Assembly (NCBI GenBank): GCA_947095585.1
Contig: OX352761.1
Coordinates: 85,427,919 to 85,491,918 of the forward strand
Direction of reading: 5' to 3'
DNA: 64,000 bases
From: Nephrocerus scutellatus
Lineage: Eukaryota; Arthropoda; Insecta; Diptera; Pipunculidae
Made by a program: the position numbers and the translations under genes. Positions 22,013 through 36,000 of the stretch are shown in pieces; position 1 is the stretch's first letter, and every line of letters begins with the position of its first letter. A model generated the notes under the pieces. That model made no database searches, was not told where the DNA came from, and was given only the letters and a program-made list of their open reading frames with translations.

Positions 22013-22865
22013 AGAGTTTGTGCCTGGCCCTTAATTTAGTTTCGGAAAGCAAGCAAATTTGGGGCTTATATTTAGTTAGAATGTCACCTAATGCTCCATA
22101 GTAGTCGACATGTCCCATGTTTAAAGATGCAAACAACTACAGCTGTCAAAAAATGTTCTGTTTTTTTTTCAGAGAAAAAAGATCAAATCCTAGAAATATT
22201 GGAGCGTAAGAAAAAACGCCAAGAAAAAAAAAAAATTCGCGGAGAATGAAAAAAAAAAAACTCAAGAGTTCTGCCAGTTTAAATGTCTCTCCGATTACTC
22301 CGGCAAAAAAGAACAGCCATAAACCACAAAGTTTCCACTATTCTACTATTTCTACCAGTGTTGCCATTTTAACGTTAATTTCGTCAAGTTGACGATTTCA
22401 GATTATGAATACGACGTTTTCTCAATTGCTCGTAGTACAAACGACGTTTTTCACATATGAAATGATATTTCAACACTTTGTAAGTTTTTAATTATAGTAA
22501 TCATTAAAATTTTCGAACTAGATATTTTTGCAGATTTACCCATTTCCGTATCTCATGAGTCAGAAAAAGCAAAACTATCTTTGTCTGTCTGTCTGCGTCC
22601 ATTCTACAGCCCAGTCGGCTGAATTGATGGGGATGACAATTCATATTAAAGCTTTTTACATAAATTGTGAGGGGCCAGTTGATTTTGGCGGAAATCGGTC
22701 TACCGGAGGTGACAGTTTACTTGGACAGTTTTTCGAGATTTGCAGATATATCAAAAAGTATAGCACTTATGAGAAATCTAGTAAGTGCAAAAAAAAATTA
22801 TTAAAAAAATCAAACAAGTAAAAAAATTTAAAAAAAATTGCCTATAAAAATTTTATTTTTTTGTA

Positions 22866-23531
22866 TAAATTCTCTAATCGGAAATACACATGCGTCATGC
22901 AGGCAGTTTGAAAAATTGGGTTAGTTGTTAAAAGAATTATATGGAAGTCCTTCGGTCCTGAGACCTGATAAGTTCCAAATTTTTACAAGAAGTTTTGTTC
23001 ATCCAATTATATATTCATACAAAATAATTTTTTATAATGCGTCATGCATCAGGCGGTTTGAATAAAATTGGGTTCATTTTTAAAAGAATTATATGCAAGT
23101 CCATCGGTCCTGGGGACTAATAACTTCCAAATTTTTACAAAAAGTGTTTTCCATCGGAGATACACCTGTCTATATAATTTGAAGAAAATCGGGTAATTTC
23201 TTTATGAAATTTGTTTGGCTCTACCCCAACCCGTGGCCCGATCACTTCTAAATTTTTACAAAAATTGTTTTCCATCGGAGATACATATGCATATAAAATT
23301 TGGAAAAAAAAAAACTGGTTAAATTTTGTAAAATATTTGCGTTGGAACCCCCAGACCCTAGGCCGAGTTGCCCCAAATTTTAATAGAAAGTGTTGTCGTC
23401 GGATATAAACATGTGTGCAAATTTAAAACAAAACGGACTTTAGAAAGTGGGTTAAAAATTGATGAAAATATTTGGTCCGCCAGCCAGCCACAAAAACACG
23501 GGCACGCTAAGTTAATATAGAGAATTTAAAA
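22866..23531 (+). repeat. Complete TIR repeat (U3)
   Basis: Array copy of the element at 3068-3731, with the same TIRs (22866-22876 and 23518-23528) and only scattered substitutions. Confidence 0.65.
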
Positions 23532-23897
23532 ACTTCGGTTTTCGTGTACAAACCTTTATGTATACATCGACAGACGCCACACAGTCCTTTATTATTTGGT
23601 AATATTCGCTAAAACATCTGTTTTTGACATCGGGACTATTTCAAAGTATAGCATTACATGCGTCACACGTGACTCGCTATAAGCGTCTCACGCGGAAAAT
23701 TAAAATTGCCCACTGATGTTGAATATGTACTTACTGTTTTTAGGGTTTTCAATATATGACGTATTTGCCGTAATCTTTTTTTGAATAATTACGTTTTTGC
23801 TTTGTTTTCCTGGCAACACTGATTTCTACTGAAAACATCTTGTCCTATGAATTTAGTGTTTGTGACTTAGGATTTCTCTAGTACCAATAAAAAACGA

Positions 23898-23997
23898 TAA
23901 TGCTGTATTGCTTTGGCTAATCCAGCTTGGCTTACAACAACAATCTTTTGTTGTAAGCCAAGCGCAAGCTGTATTAGCCAAAGCAACGCAGCAATAG
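23898..23997. repeat. Foldback element, minimal hairpin form, before Rat1 copy 3
   Basis: Only the two arms remain. Each is about 45 bases, they are nearly perfect inverted copies, and they are joined by a loop of a few bases around 23941-23948 (both arms reach TTGTTGTAAGCC). The DNA or RNA would form a long hairpin directly upstream of the Rat1 start. Confidence 0.75.
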
Positions 23998-24054
23998 TTT
24001 TATGAAGTAAAGTTAATAAATATCAAATCTCAAATTATAATTTAGTAGCTTATT

Positions 24055-25922
24055 ATGGGAGTACCTGCATTTTTTCGTTGGCTTAGCCGCAAATACCCGA
24101 GCGTAATAGTTGAGTGTGTGGAAAATAAGGTAAGATGGTCGCATAATTTGTGATATTGAGATGCATAACCTCTAATAAAAATAATTGTTGTTTCGAATGT
24201 ATTTTGTCTCTCCAAAGACAGTCGATCAGGAAACTAATCAAAATACGTACGAGGATGCGACTATGCCAAATCCAAATGGTATAGAATTTGACAATTTGTA
24301 TTTGGATATGAATGGTATTATTCATCCCTGTACGCATCCTGAGGACAAACCACCACTTAAAAACGAGGACGAAATGATGGTCGCGATATTTGAATGTATA
24401 GATCGTTTATTTGGTATTGTAAGACCTCGAAAAGTCCTTTATATGGCCATAGACGGAGTAGCGCCACGAGCGAAAATGAATCAGCAACGTTCGAGACGTT
24501 TTCGAGCGGCGAAGGAGTCTGTTGAAAAACGAATTGAAATGGAACGTATACGTAGCGAATTGCTGTCTAAGGGTAATAGATGTAATATAAGTTTTAATTA
24601 GTCGTAATTACAATTTTTATTTAGGTTGCATTTTGCCTCCCGAAAAGCCGAAAGAAGAACACTTTGATTCAAACTGCATTACACCAGGTACTCCGTTCAT
24701 GGATCGTCTCAGCCATTGTTTTCATTACTATATTCACGACCGCATGAACAACAATCCCGCGTGGAGGTGTATAAAGGTAATCCTTTCAGATGCAAATGTT
24801 CCCGGTGAAGGAGAACACAAGATCATGGATTACATTCGAAAGCAACGTGCACAGCCCGATCATGACCCTAATACCCAACACGTTTTGTGCGGAGCTGACG
24901 CAGATCTAATTATGTTAGGTTTGGCTACCCACGAGCCAAATTTTACTATCATAAGGGAAGAGTTTCTGCCAAATAAACCCCGTCCGTGTGATATGTGTGG
25001 TCAATTCGGTCATGAGTTGGACAAGTGCCAAGGATTGAATGTTATTGACGTTGGAAGTGGAAATAATTTTAAGCCCGACGTGCCAGTGGGGGCTGAAGTT
25101 AAGTTCATTTTCGTTAGACTCAATGTTTTAAGGGAATATCTAAAAAAAACACTTGAAATGCCAAATCTTCCATTTAAATACGAATTTGACCGAGCCCTTG
25201 ACGACTGGGTGTTTATGTGTTTTTTTGTGGGAAATGATTTTTTGCCACATTTACCTAGCTTAGAAATTCGTGAAGGTGCTGTTGACCGTTTGGTTGAGTT
25301 GTACAAAAAGTGTGTATACAAGACAGGTGGTTACATTACAAATTCCGGTGAGGTAAACCTTGATCGAGTACAGCTGATCATGAATGATTTGGGAAATGCT
25401 GAAGACCAAATTTTTAAGGAACGTCAACGGCGAGAGCAACAGTTTAAGGCTCGTGAAAAGGCAAAGAAAAGACGAGAGCAGGGGCCAGATTTTAGCAATA
25501 TGAATAACTCTTCGCAATTTGCTCCAACGCCATTAGGCCATGGAATTGCACCAAATCCAATTGTAAATTATAGAGAAGAGGCAACTCGTCTTAGACTCGG
25601 TAATTTACGCGGACGTGCAGGTCTGGATGCAATACTGCAACAAAAACAAAATGTAGCACAAAAAAATGAAGGAAGAGGCCATAAGAGGACATATGATGAA
25701 GCTGGGTTAGAGGAAGAAGACCACCAGAATAACGATGAAGTCCGCCTCTGGGAGGATGGATTTAAAGATCGCTACTACGAATCGAAATTTGACGTTGGAT
25801 CAAATAACTTAGAATTCAGATATTCCGTTGCATTGCAGTACGTACGAGGGTTATGTTGGGTCCTCAAGTACTATTACCACACCACCACACTTATTTATTT
25901 TTGTAGTACTACTTGTTGGTAG
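24055..25922 (+). pseudogene. Rat1: Rat1/XRN2 5'-3' exoribonuclease, 3'-truncated copy 3
   Basis: Exon 1 is 24055-24129, exon 2 is 24218-24572, and exon 3 is 24625 to the break at 25879. The open frame continues 14 codons into the LINE relic and stops at 25920-25922 (575 residues). Splice sites and active-site acids are intact. It differs from the intact protein by Leu for Pro in exon 2 (PPLKNE), Phe176, His449, Gln483 and His510. The upstream DNA is reduced to a bare hairpin (23898-23997). It is expected to be catalytically defective because the second conserved region is cut. Confidence 0.88.
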
Positions 25923-26465
25923 ATGGTGTTTGTTTCATAGCAGCCTGCTTTCAAAAAGCAGCCCAAATTACTGGATCACTTTGTTGATAGTAATCTCTAC
26001 TCCATTGAGGGTAATTGGATGCATTCGCCCCAACTTTCTTCTATTGATGAAGGGAACCAGTGTGGTCTTGTTTGAGTTTACTCTGAGTCCCACGTCTTGG
26101 CACCATCTGCTCGTGGTGGTTGTACCGTTTTTGATTTAGTTGCAGCGCGCTTTCTGAAACTTTCCTCTTCAGCTAGTCACTGAAGGAGTTTATCTTAAAG
26201 GGTGCTCCACAAAAGGGGAGGTAGTACCCCTCCTTGTGGGCATCCTCTTGTCGTCCCCCACATCTCCGGTTTCGAGTCCCCTCTCTTCTTTAGGCTACTC
26301 ATTGATATTTTATCATGTCGATTGCGTGAACCGCTGACTTGATCGTGTCTCTATTACGCAAGTTGATGTAGATGGTAGCGAGTACGCAACCACATAGCTC
26401 CTGACAGCCGATCACTTTCCGCAAACCTGTGTAGAGCCCTTTATTTTGCACTCCGATCAGAGATC
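25883..26465 (-). pseudogene. LINE reverse-transcriptase relic (U4 copy)
   Basis: Nearly identical copy of the relic at 140-722, joined to truncated Rat1 exon 3 at 25879. It supplies the chimeric C-terminal tail and stop codon (25920-25922) of the third Rat1 copy. Confidence 0.7.
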
Positions 26466-26477
26466 AATTTAAATTAA

Positions 26478-26652
26478 ATTAAAAAAACTTGTATGGGAAC
26501 CACCCTAACCCGGTCCGGATCACTTCCAAATTGACTACAATTTAATTACAACATTTCAGGAAAATTGGGCTTTAGGAAGTGCGTTAAAAATTGGTCGCAA
26601 GATTCCACCAGCCAGACAACCGTGCACGCGAAGTTAATATAGAGAATTTAAA
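26478..26652 (+). repeat. TIR repeat, right-end fragment (U4)
   Basis: Copy of the fragment at 735-912, amplified with the array. It has a 2-base loss near 26615. Confidence 0.65.
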
Positions 26653-27002
26653 ACTTGAAATTTTCCTTGTAATTCTCTTATCGGAGAATTGTGGTGAAAA
26701 TCCACCAGCAAATGGGAAAAACATAGCGCACGTTTGGTACGACGTACACACGACGACGTACGAAGTATTAGGTACTTCTAAAATTCTTTCTTTTGAAGTT
26801 GAGTTAAGCTGTTGAGCAGTGTGAGTGCGTAACCGGTTCCTCATATCATATGATACAAAACACAAATTAAAAATGCACTCACACAACTGATGCTAGAACC
26901 CGTTTGAATTGCGAAACCCATTCATTTTTGTATAAATTTTTTTATTCTGCTTCGTTCCTCTTGATATCTCTATACTCTTTGCTTTCAATAATATTTCGGT
27001 TA

Positions 27003-27221
27003 TTCCTAAATAAACAGACTTTCGCTGTCATCAAATGTCAAAACTGGTAGACTACCGCTAGAACAGTCTCTGCTGCTTATCCCACTTCTTGATATTTCAT
27101 GATCCGTCAAATACACTAAATCACTAAATCACCATATCTTTGGCTGGTAAATATAATCCCGTCCTGTGCCCGATCTTTCTTATTTTTAATTTTTTTTGAT
27201 TCCGCGCGAAAATTTGTTTTT
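27003..27221 (-). pseudogene. MADF-like domain relic (U4)
   Basis: Copy of the relic at 1261-1480, amplified with the array. Confidence 0.38.
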
Positions 27222-28188
27222 CTTATCTCTTTTCTTCTATTTTTTTACAGCGCTTTTTGCTTTAATCATTATATTTTACCGATTTCACTTTCCACAAACA
27301 AGGAATTCTCATTGTCATTATCATCAGCACCAGCTGCTCAGCTGCTGAATTCTTGACCGCAGCCAATGTATCAATGTTACTTGACAAAAACATTGAAACG
27401 CATGCAAACGAGCAATGATACTTGAATGAGCCAAGCTTCAAGACATATTGTCAAGAACATTGATTGTATGGCGCGTTAGTGAATCCAAGTGATTTCCATT
27501 CCCCGCGCGGCGCGCAGTATTGTAAATGAACTTGATGAACTACTTAAAAAACTTCTTAATTTGACATTTGTAAACGACGTGTGATCGTAAATATATTTCA
27601 TATTAATTTTTCTTTGTTTTACAAATTAATTAAATTCGTGAGTGCTAAATAAATATGAAATTGATTTTTTTATGTTGTTATGGTAAGAAGAAAACGCAAT
27701 TTACGTGGCTTTTAGATTTTCAAAAATGTATTACTAGTTATATTTACCACAATTTCCAAAAAACCATCTACGGTAAATCGGATTTCCCTTCTAACAGATC
27801 TTTTTTTTTTTTTTTTCAAATTTTATATACATATATCTCCGATGGACAACACTTTTTGTAAAAAAAAAATTTCATTAACTGCAACAACAACAACACATGC
27901 AACAAAACAATGTAAACAAAAGGTTCTCGGCTTTCGTGTTCGTTTTTTCGAGAAAATATATGAGCTTGACCGCAGATTTCTAAAACAAACAAAATATACG
28001 ACGATACGAAAAGTTTCATTTTTCACCTAATGCTCCATAGTAGTCGACATGTCCCATGTTTAAAGATGCAAACAACTACAGCTGTCAAAAAATGTTCTAA
28101 TCTAGTAAGTGCAAAAAAAAATTATTGAAAAAATCAAACAAGTAAAAAAATTAAAAAAAAACTGCCTATAAAAATTTTATTTTTTCTA

Positions 28189-28900
<712 letters not shown>

Positions 28901-29654
28901 TAATATTCGCTAAAACATCTGTTTTTGACATCGGGACTATTTCAAAGTATAGCATCACATGCGTCACACGTGACTCGCTATAAGCGTCTCACGCGGAAAA
29001 TTAAAATTGGCCACTGATGTTGGGTCGCTCACAAAATTTCAACCTTGAGGGTCGTGCGAAAGATGGTTAAAAAGGACATAAAAAACGAGAGAATGACCAC
29101 ACCACTTTCACCCATCATACGCGCCACATGTCAAACGCGGAATATTAAAAATGATATTTGGGACTTAGACACTCACAAAATTTCAGCTCTCTAGGTCGTG
29201 TGGAAGGTGCTAAAAAAGGTCCTTAAAGTCGAAAATACAGACAAAAAGGGGTCAAGTCGAGTTAAATAAAAATTTTATAGACAATTTAATATACATTTAC
29301 TGAAGATTCCGGCCTCGTCCATTAAAGAAAGTCGTATTGTAGCCACACCTTCATTTTATTTTATTTTAATTTTTGATTTTTTATTACTAAATTCCAATTA
29401 ATTCCTTGTGAAATAAAATACCCTATATATTTAAGCTTTAAAAAAGATGAACTAAACCAAAAACCTTTGTTTTCTACAGAATATGTACTTACTGTTTTTA
29501 GGGTTTTCAATATATGACGTATTTGCCGTAATCTTTTTTTGAATAATTACGTTTTTGCTTTGTTTTCCTGGCAACACTGATTTCTACTGAAAACATCTTG
29601 TCCTATGAATTTAGTGTTTGTGACTTAGGATTTCTCTAGTACCAATAAAAAACG

Positions 29655-30010
29655 ATAATGCTGTATTACTTTGGCTTGGCTTGGCTTACAACAACAATCG
29701 AAAGCCGAAAATAAATACAAAAAGTATTTGGGATTTATAACTTAAGACAAAGCAAAACAGCATTATGCTGCGTTGCTTTGGCTAATCCAGCTTGGCTTTA
29801 TAAAAGCAATAGCTTTTGGCTTTAAATGTTCGATGCATTTTAATTGTTATGTGTGTTAAACAAAACACCGCCTTACGGTGAGCGCTATAACTAAAAAATG
29901 GCTTTAGTTATAAATCCTAAAAACTTTTTGGATTTATTTTCGGCTTTATGCTTATGCGATTTTGTTGTAAGCCAAGCGCAAGCTGTATTAGCCAAAGCAA
30001 CGCAGCAATA
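29655..30010. repeat. Foldback element, longest form, before intact Rat1
   Basis: About 350 bases: both arms plus an interior with a second GCTTTGGCTAATCCAGCTTGGC segment near 29773 and a duplicated TTGGCTTGGCTTGGC tract near 29672. It ends about 58 bases before the ATG at 30069, so it must lie in or next to the Rat1 promoter or 5' UTR. Confidence 0.7.
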
Positions 30011-30068
30011 GTTTTATGAAGTAAAGTTAATAAATATCAAATCTCAAATTATAATTTAGTAGCTTATT

Positions 30069-33000
30069 ATGGGAGTACCTGCATTTTTTCGTTGGCTTAG
30101 CCGCAAATACCCGAGCGTAATAGTTGAGTGTGTGGAAAATAAGGTAAGATGGTCGCATAATTTGTGATATTGAGATGCATAACCTCTAATAAAAATAATT
30201 GTTGTTTCGAATGTATTTTGTCTCTCCAAAGACAGTCGATCAGGAAACTAATCAAAATACGTACGAGGATGCGACTATGCCAAATCCAAATGGTATAGAA
30301 TTTGACAATTTGTATTTGGATATGAATGGTATTATTCATCCCTGTACGCATCCTGAGGACAAACCACCACCTAAAAACGAGGACGAAATGATGGTCGCGA
30401 TATTTGAATGTATAGATCGTTTATTTGGTATTGTAAGACCTCGAAAAGTCCTTTATATGGCCATAGACGGAGTAGCGCCACGAGCGAAAATGAATCAGCA
30501 ACGTTCGAGACGTTTTCGAGCGGCGAAGGAGTCTGTTGAAAAACGAATTGAAATGGAACGTATACGTAGCGAATTGCTGTCTAAGGGTAATAGATGTAAT
30601 ATAAGTTTTAATTAGTCGTAATTACAATTTTTATTTAGGTTGCATTTTGCCTCCCGAAAAGCCGAAAGAAGAACACTTTGATTCAAACTGCATTACACCA
30701 GGTACTCCGTTCATGGATCGTCTCAGCCATTGTCTTCATTACTATATTCACGACCGCATGAACAACAATCCCGCGTGGAGGTGTATAAAGGTAATCCTTT
30801 CAGATGCAAATGTTCCCGGTGAAGGAGAACACAAGATCATGGATTACATTCGAAAGCAACGTGCACAGCCCGATCATGACCCTAATACCCAACACGTTTT
30901 GTGCGGAGCTGACGCAGATCTAATTATGTTAGGTTTGGCTACCCACGAGCCAAATTTTACTATCATAAGGGAAGAGTTTCTGCCAAATAAACCCCGTCCG
31001 TGTGATATGTGTGGTCAATTCGGTCATGAGTTGGACAAGTGCCAAGGATTGAATGTTATTGACGTTGGAAGTGGAAATAATTTTAAGCCCGACGTGCCAG
31101 TGGGGGCTGAAGTTAAGTTCATTTTCGTTAGACTCAATGTTTTAAGGGAATATCTAAAAAAAACACTTGAAATGCCAAATCTTCCATTTAAATACGAATT
31201 TGACCGAGCCCTTGACGACTGGGTGTTTATGTGTTTTTTTGTGGGAAATGATTTTTTGCCACATTTACCTAGCTTAGAAATTCGTGAAGGTGCTGTTGAC
31301 CGTTTGGTTGAGTTGTACAAAAAGTGTGTATACAAGACAGGTGGTTACATTACAAATTCCGGTGAGGTAAACCTTGATCGAGTACAGCTGATCATGAATG
31401 ATTTGGGAAATGCTGAAGACCAAATTTTTAAGGAACGTCAACGGCGAGAGCAACAGTTTAAGGCTCGTGAAAAGGCAAAGAAAAGACGAGAGCAGGGGCC
31501 AGATTTTAGCAATATGAATAACTCTTCGCAATTTGCTCCAACGCCATTAGGCCTTGGAATTGCACCAAATCCAATTGTAAATTATAGAGAAGAGGCAACT
31601 CGTCTTAGACTCGGTAATTTACGCGGACGTGCAGGTCTGGATGCAATACTGCAACCAAAACAAAATGTAGCACAAAAAAATGAAGGAAGAGGCCATAAGA
31701 GGACATATGATGAAGCTGGGTTAGAGGAAGAAGACTACCAGAATAACGATGAAGTCCGCCTCTGGGAGGATGGATTTAAAGATCGCTACTACGAATCGAA
31801 ATTTGACGTTGGATCAAATAACTTAGAATTCAGATATTCCGTTGCATTGCAGTACGTACGAGGGTTATGTTGGGTCCTCAAGTACTATTACCAAGGTTGT
31901 GCCTCATGGAATTGGTATTTTCCATACCATTATGCTCCATTTGCGTCTGATTTTATTAATATTGGGGGATTGTCAACTGCATTTGAAAAAGGCACTATAC
32001 CGGTAAACAACGAATTGAAATATATAAATTCATAAGTTAATTTTTTGTTTGTTTTTAAACTATAGTTTAATCCTCTTGAACAATTAATGGGTGTTTTTCC
32101 AGCCGCAAGTAGCTCTCACGTACCGAAGCCTTGGGCTGAACTAATGTCTGATCCAGTGAGTTATAAAACTTTTGCCTTTTAAGAATTCATTTTTTACTTT
32201 TAAATTTTAGAAATCGGCAATTATTGACTTTTATCCGGAAGACTTTAAGATTGATTTAAATGGAAAAAAATTTGCATGGCAAGGAGTAGCTCTATTGCCG
32301 TTTGTTGATGAAAGAAGATTGTTTAAAGCCCTAAAGCCGTTATATAATAAGTTGGACGAAGAGGAAAGTGAGTATACGATCATATTTAATAGTGTGTGGA
32401 TAATCATTCATTTTTAATAACAGTTCGTCGAAACAAACGCGGTGACAGTAAATTATATATCACTAAAGGTAACTCTCACTACATATTACTAAAAACTCAG
32501 TATAAGAAGAAAATACCGTTTGAGACCGAAGTGCCCGTGTCAATGGAAGGAATGGGCGGAATTATACTCTTGGCCCAAGAAAATGTTCCAATGGCTGGGT
32601 TGGTATATTTTTTATTTATTAACTTAATTTTGGTATACTCCATTTAATTGTTCAGTGTTTCACTATGAGTGGAAAATACCTAATGTAATGTTTATTCGTT
32701 TGTTGTTGATTAAAGACTGACCTTTAATTTGAAGCATTATTCAGCATATTGACGAGGTTACTAGTAAAAAATAATATTTTCACACGACCATAGACAAAAG
32801 TGACTGTTTTCTTCACTATAACCTAGCCGCGAAAGTAGGCCTTATCCACAAACGTATGTTAACATAGAAAATACTATTGTTATTTACTGCAGTCTCAGTC
32901 GAACACACATTAACACAGTAGTTTTGCATTGCACATGAGCAGTTTTGCAGAAAAATTTATTTGGTCGTGTAAAAAATAGCGTAATTTCTTGCTGAAAAGT

Positions 33001-36000
33001 GGCTATCGAGGTTGCCGCACTCAGCTACCGCCTCGTACTTCAAGCTTCTAACTCGCAAGATAACGTCCACTTTCCTAACTCGTTATGTAATATATACTAT
33101 ACAATAACTTATTTCACTTTTTTTTTTTTCTAAATATGAAACTATACTAATCTGAAGCCAATTCACCAATACATCATCTTATATCTAATCATAATCATAA
33201 CGTGTGTGTGTAAAATACGACGTCAGTACATTGCACTGGTCGTGTGAGAAACTACAAAGATAATCTATTATTTGGGTAATAAAATAAATGTTACATGAGG
33301 ATATATGTGCATATGTTTATTTATGTGTGCTTCTAAAATCTATTAATTTAAAATCAAAGTATAAACATTCCGCCTTGAACTATTGTTCAAACATGAACGG
33401 TAAAGCTGTCTCCGTCTCTTGGACAATCCTAGGGGCTGGAAGTGGTGTGCTGGTCGTTGCTTGTTGTCGAAGACGTTTTATGTTGGTCCAGACCTTGTAG
33501 CTCAAAATGATCAGGCAGGAGACGATAACGATGTATCCAATAGCAATTGATGGACATCAATGGGCCTGTGTTCGCTGCAGCGGCTCATTAAGTTGTTGTT
33601 TGATGAAATTTTGGATCTTTTCATCTGACTTTTCTGAATATTCTATCTATGAATATTCTATTGTAAACTAAGTATTTTGGATTGTGGATATTCATGAATT
33701 TGGAAATATTTCCTACCGGCGCGCGTGGACCATTTTCTTATTGAACTTGAATAGAAGTTATGCAAATGGATGACAGCTAAATCGTGATTTACAGTGCAGT
33801 CAGCAGGAATGGTTATAATGCCGGACCATTGCAAGATTACTTGCGAAACGTTCCTTTGGCAAACGACGTTCAACAGAATTTTGTTTCGTAGGGAAAATAT
33901 CCACTGATTTAAATTTCGAATCTGGACCCAAAACTAGTTATTCGCAAAGTTGATATATTGACATGATGAATTATCAAGAACTTGATTCAAAAGGTCGACT
34001 TTACACTTGCTGACGTTTAAACCCTTTTGACGAATTGGATATATCGCCTTCCATAATCGATATGGATTAATGTAATTCCTTTTCCGTTAGTGGATAGTAT
34101 TGATCTCGATGTAAGCTTATATAATCGGTCGAAGGCTTTATTGATATGAATGAAGTGTTGACAAACACGGGAATGACGCGATTAAGACCATATTCTTCGG
34201 ATGACAGCAGTGGTAGTTTTAGTTTGAATATAATGGTGTTTAAAATGATTCATCCTTCTACCGTCATTAATTTGTAGAGCTGTGCGGCGTTTTTAAATGT
34301 CGTTGGAAAAGAGATACTGGTAAATGGGCCTTCTCAGTTCATATCGGTGCTGATGCACAAAAATAATTGCGGTACTTAGCCTCTTTTTGAAGATTGGTGA
34401 TGGTGAGGAAAATTTGAAAACACTGTGACAATACTAACTGAGCTAATTGCTGTTTGTGTTTGTATATTTTTAGTATAGACCCCATGACTATTGGTATTTG
34501 CAAAGAGATTAGTAAAAGAGTTGGTTACGTAGTGAGAAGATTATGTCGAACTATCCCGTCTTCTCCTGGAAAGGTCTGAAAGATTCTCTATGAAACCCAT
34601 GGTTGAGGGTCCCGTAACTAGTTCTAGATAAAGAACTACGTTTGATGCTATCGTCGATAAAAGGAGATAATCTTGCGATTGCACTGTCCTTTGAGGCTAC
34701 TGCGAGTTCCTTTAGGTTTCTTAAGTTTTTGAATTCCTCACGCTTTATGATCATAATGCATATTAATGACTTATGCATTTCCATTGGATTCAAGGTAACA
34801 TTAGTTCCCTTTAGTTCCTTATCTTTCGCGGCTCTTAGGTTATGAATGAAACGGAGCATGTATTCGTAAATGAGTTGAAGTCTCCCGAACTTGTTTTGAT
34901 GATGAACATTGTGCATTACGTCGTAGGGCTCTTCTGCAGCGAACACATTTTTTGTTCCTACATTTAGTAGTGTATGGAGGAAGCCATGTAGATTCCACTC
35001 CGTGTAAAAATAGAGGTCCATAAAACCACAGATTGCATCATGGTAACTTTTTTACTGGGATTCCACGCGAAAGTAAGTCGCTCGGGATGTCTCTGGATAG
35101 TAAGTGTCGCCATTGTGGTGATAATGAGAGATCCTGGATCTTTACTACGCGATTGGCGACGAAGGTTTGAAATGATGACGAAATAATCCATGCCAGTACT
35201 ATTTCCGAGTCTGTCCACATATTGGTTGAACATGTTTCGAATCGCAGGTCCCTTTTGACGCTTTTCACCAATTCTGCTGCTAGTGTTGCTGCACATAATT
35301 CCAGCCGAGGTGTAGAGAGTTTTGACTTTGAGTTGGCACATATTAGTCGGTATGTTATGATGTTGTCCTTATTGACAGCTCTAATGAAAATCGCTGCGCA
35401 GTATGCCCTTTAAGACGCATCTACGAATGAATTAATCTAGACATTAGCCATTTCATGATTGCCGAAGCTTTTTTACGTTGTTTTTTTTGTTTTAGACATT
35501 GTGTGGCTAGGTAAGGCGCAAATGTAATACCGTACGTGACTGTCTCTAGTTGATAGGTCTGTATGTCTTCGTTAGGGGTGTCTATCAAAAGAATCAGCTG
35601 GAACCGTTTGCCAGCCTCGTGAATAAGTATTTGCCGATACATCTTTTCAATATCAGCCGTAAGGACATATCTGGATAGACGAAAACGATATGATTGAGAC
35701 TAATTCATATTGAATGGTTGGACCAGTTGATAAGAGGTAATTGCGCGATGTATTAGATGTTATTTTTGACGATGCGTCGAAAACCACCGTTAATTTTATA
35801 GTGCTAGTTGGTTTTAGTATGCTGTGATGAGGTTTGCGCCAAAGCTGTTGCCGACACAATTGCATTGCCCATCACTAGGAGTTTATCTTAATGGGTTTCA
35901 TGTGTGCAATGTTCATTGGATGGATGAGTTTACGATACTCGTGCTTTCTCCAAATGTAACAAGGAGTTGTGCTATTTTGAACATTTCGTGCATCCACGGA

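Larger units (their letters stand above)
13930..22083 (-). mobile_element. Jockey-type non-LTR retrotransposon, 5'-truncated, interrupted by an LTR element
   Basis: Flanked by a 15-base target-site duplication TCACCTAATGCTCCA (13915-13929 and 22084-22098). The uninterrupted target is seen in U1 near 2280-2296 and again near 28024-28039. Without the nested element it is about 3.0 kb. From its 5' side (right) it carries endonuclease and reverse transcriptase remains. The 3' end has an AATAAAG signal near 13945 and an AATTGAA-type tail rather than a long poly-A. ORF1 is absent, consistent with the 5' truncation usual for LINEs. Confidence 0.85.
11771..25879 (+). repeat. Tandem segmental duplication, unit 3 (U3), with nested transposons
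   Basis: It has the same backbone as U1, but a minus-strand LINE (13930-22083) sits at the point equivalent to about 2296 of U1, and an LTR retrotransposon (14114-19243) sits inside that LINE. The backbone resumes at 22084 and includes Rat1 exons 1-3 (24055-25879). Relative to U1, about 1 kb is missing after 23715, as is the interior of the foldback element before Rat1. Confidence 0.88.
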
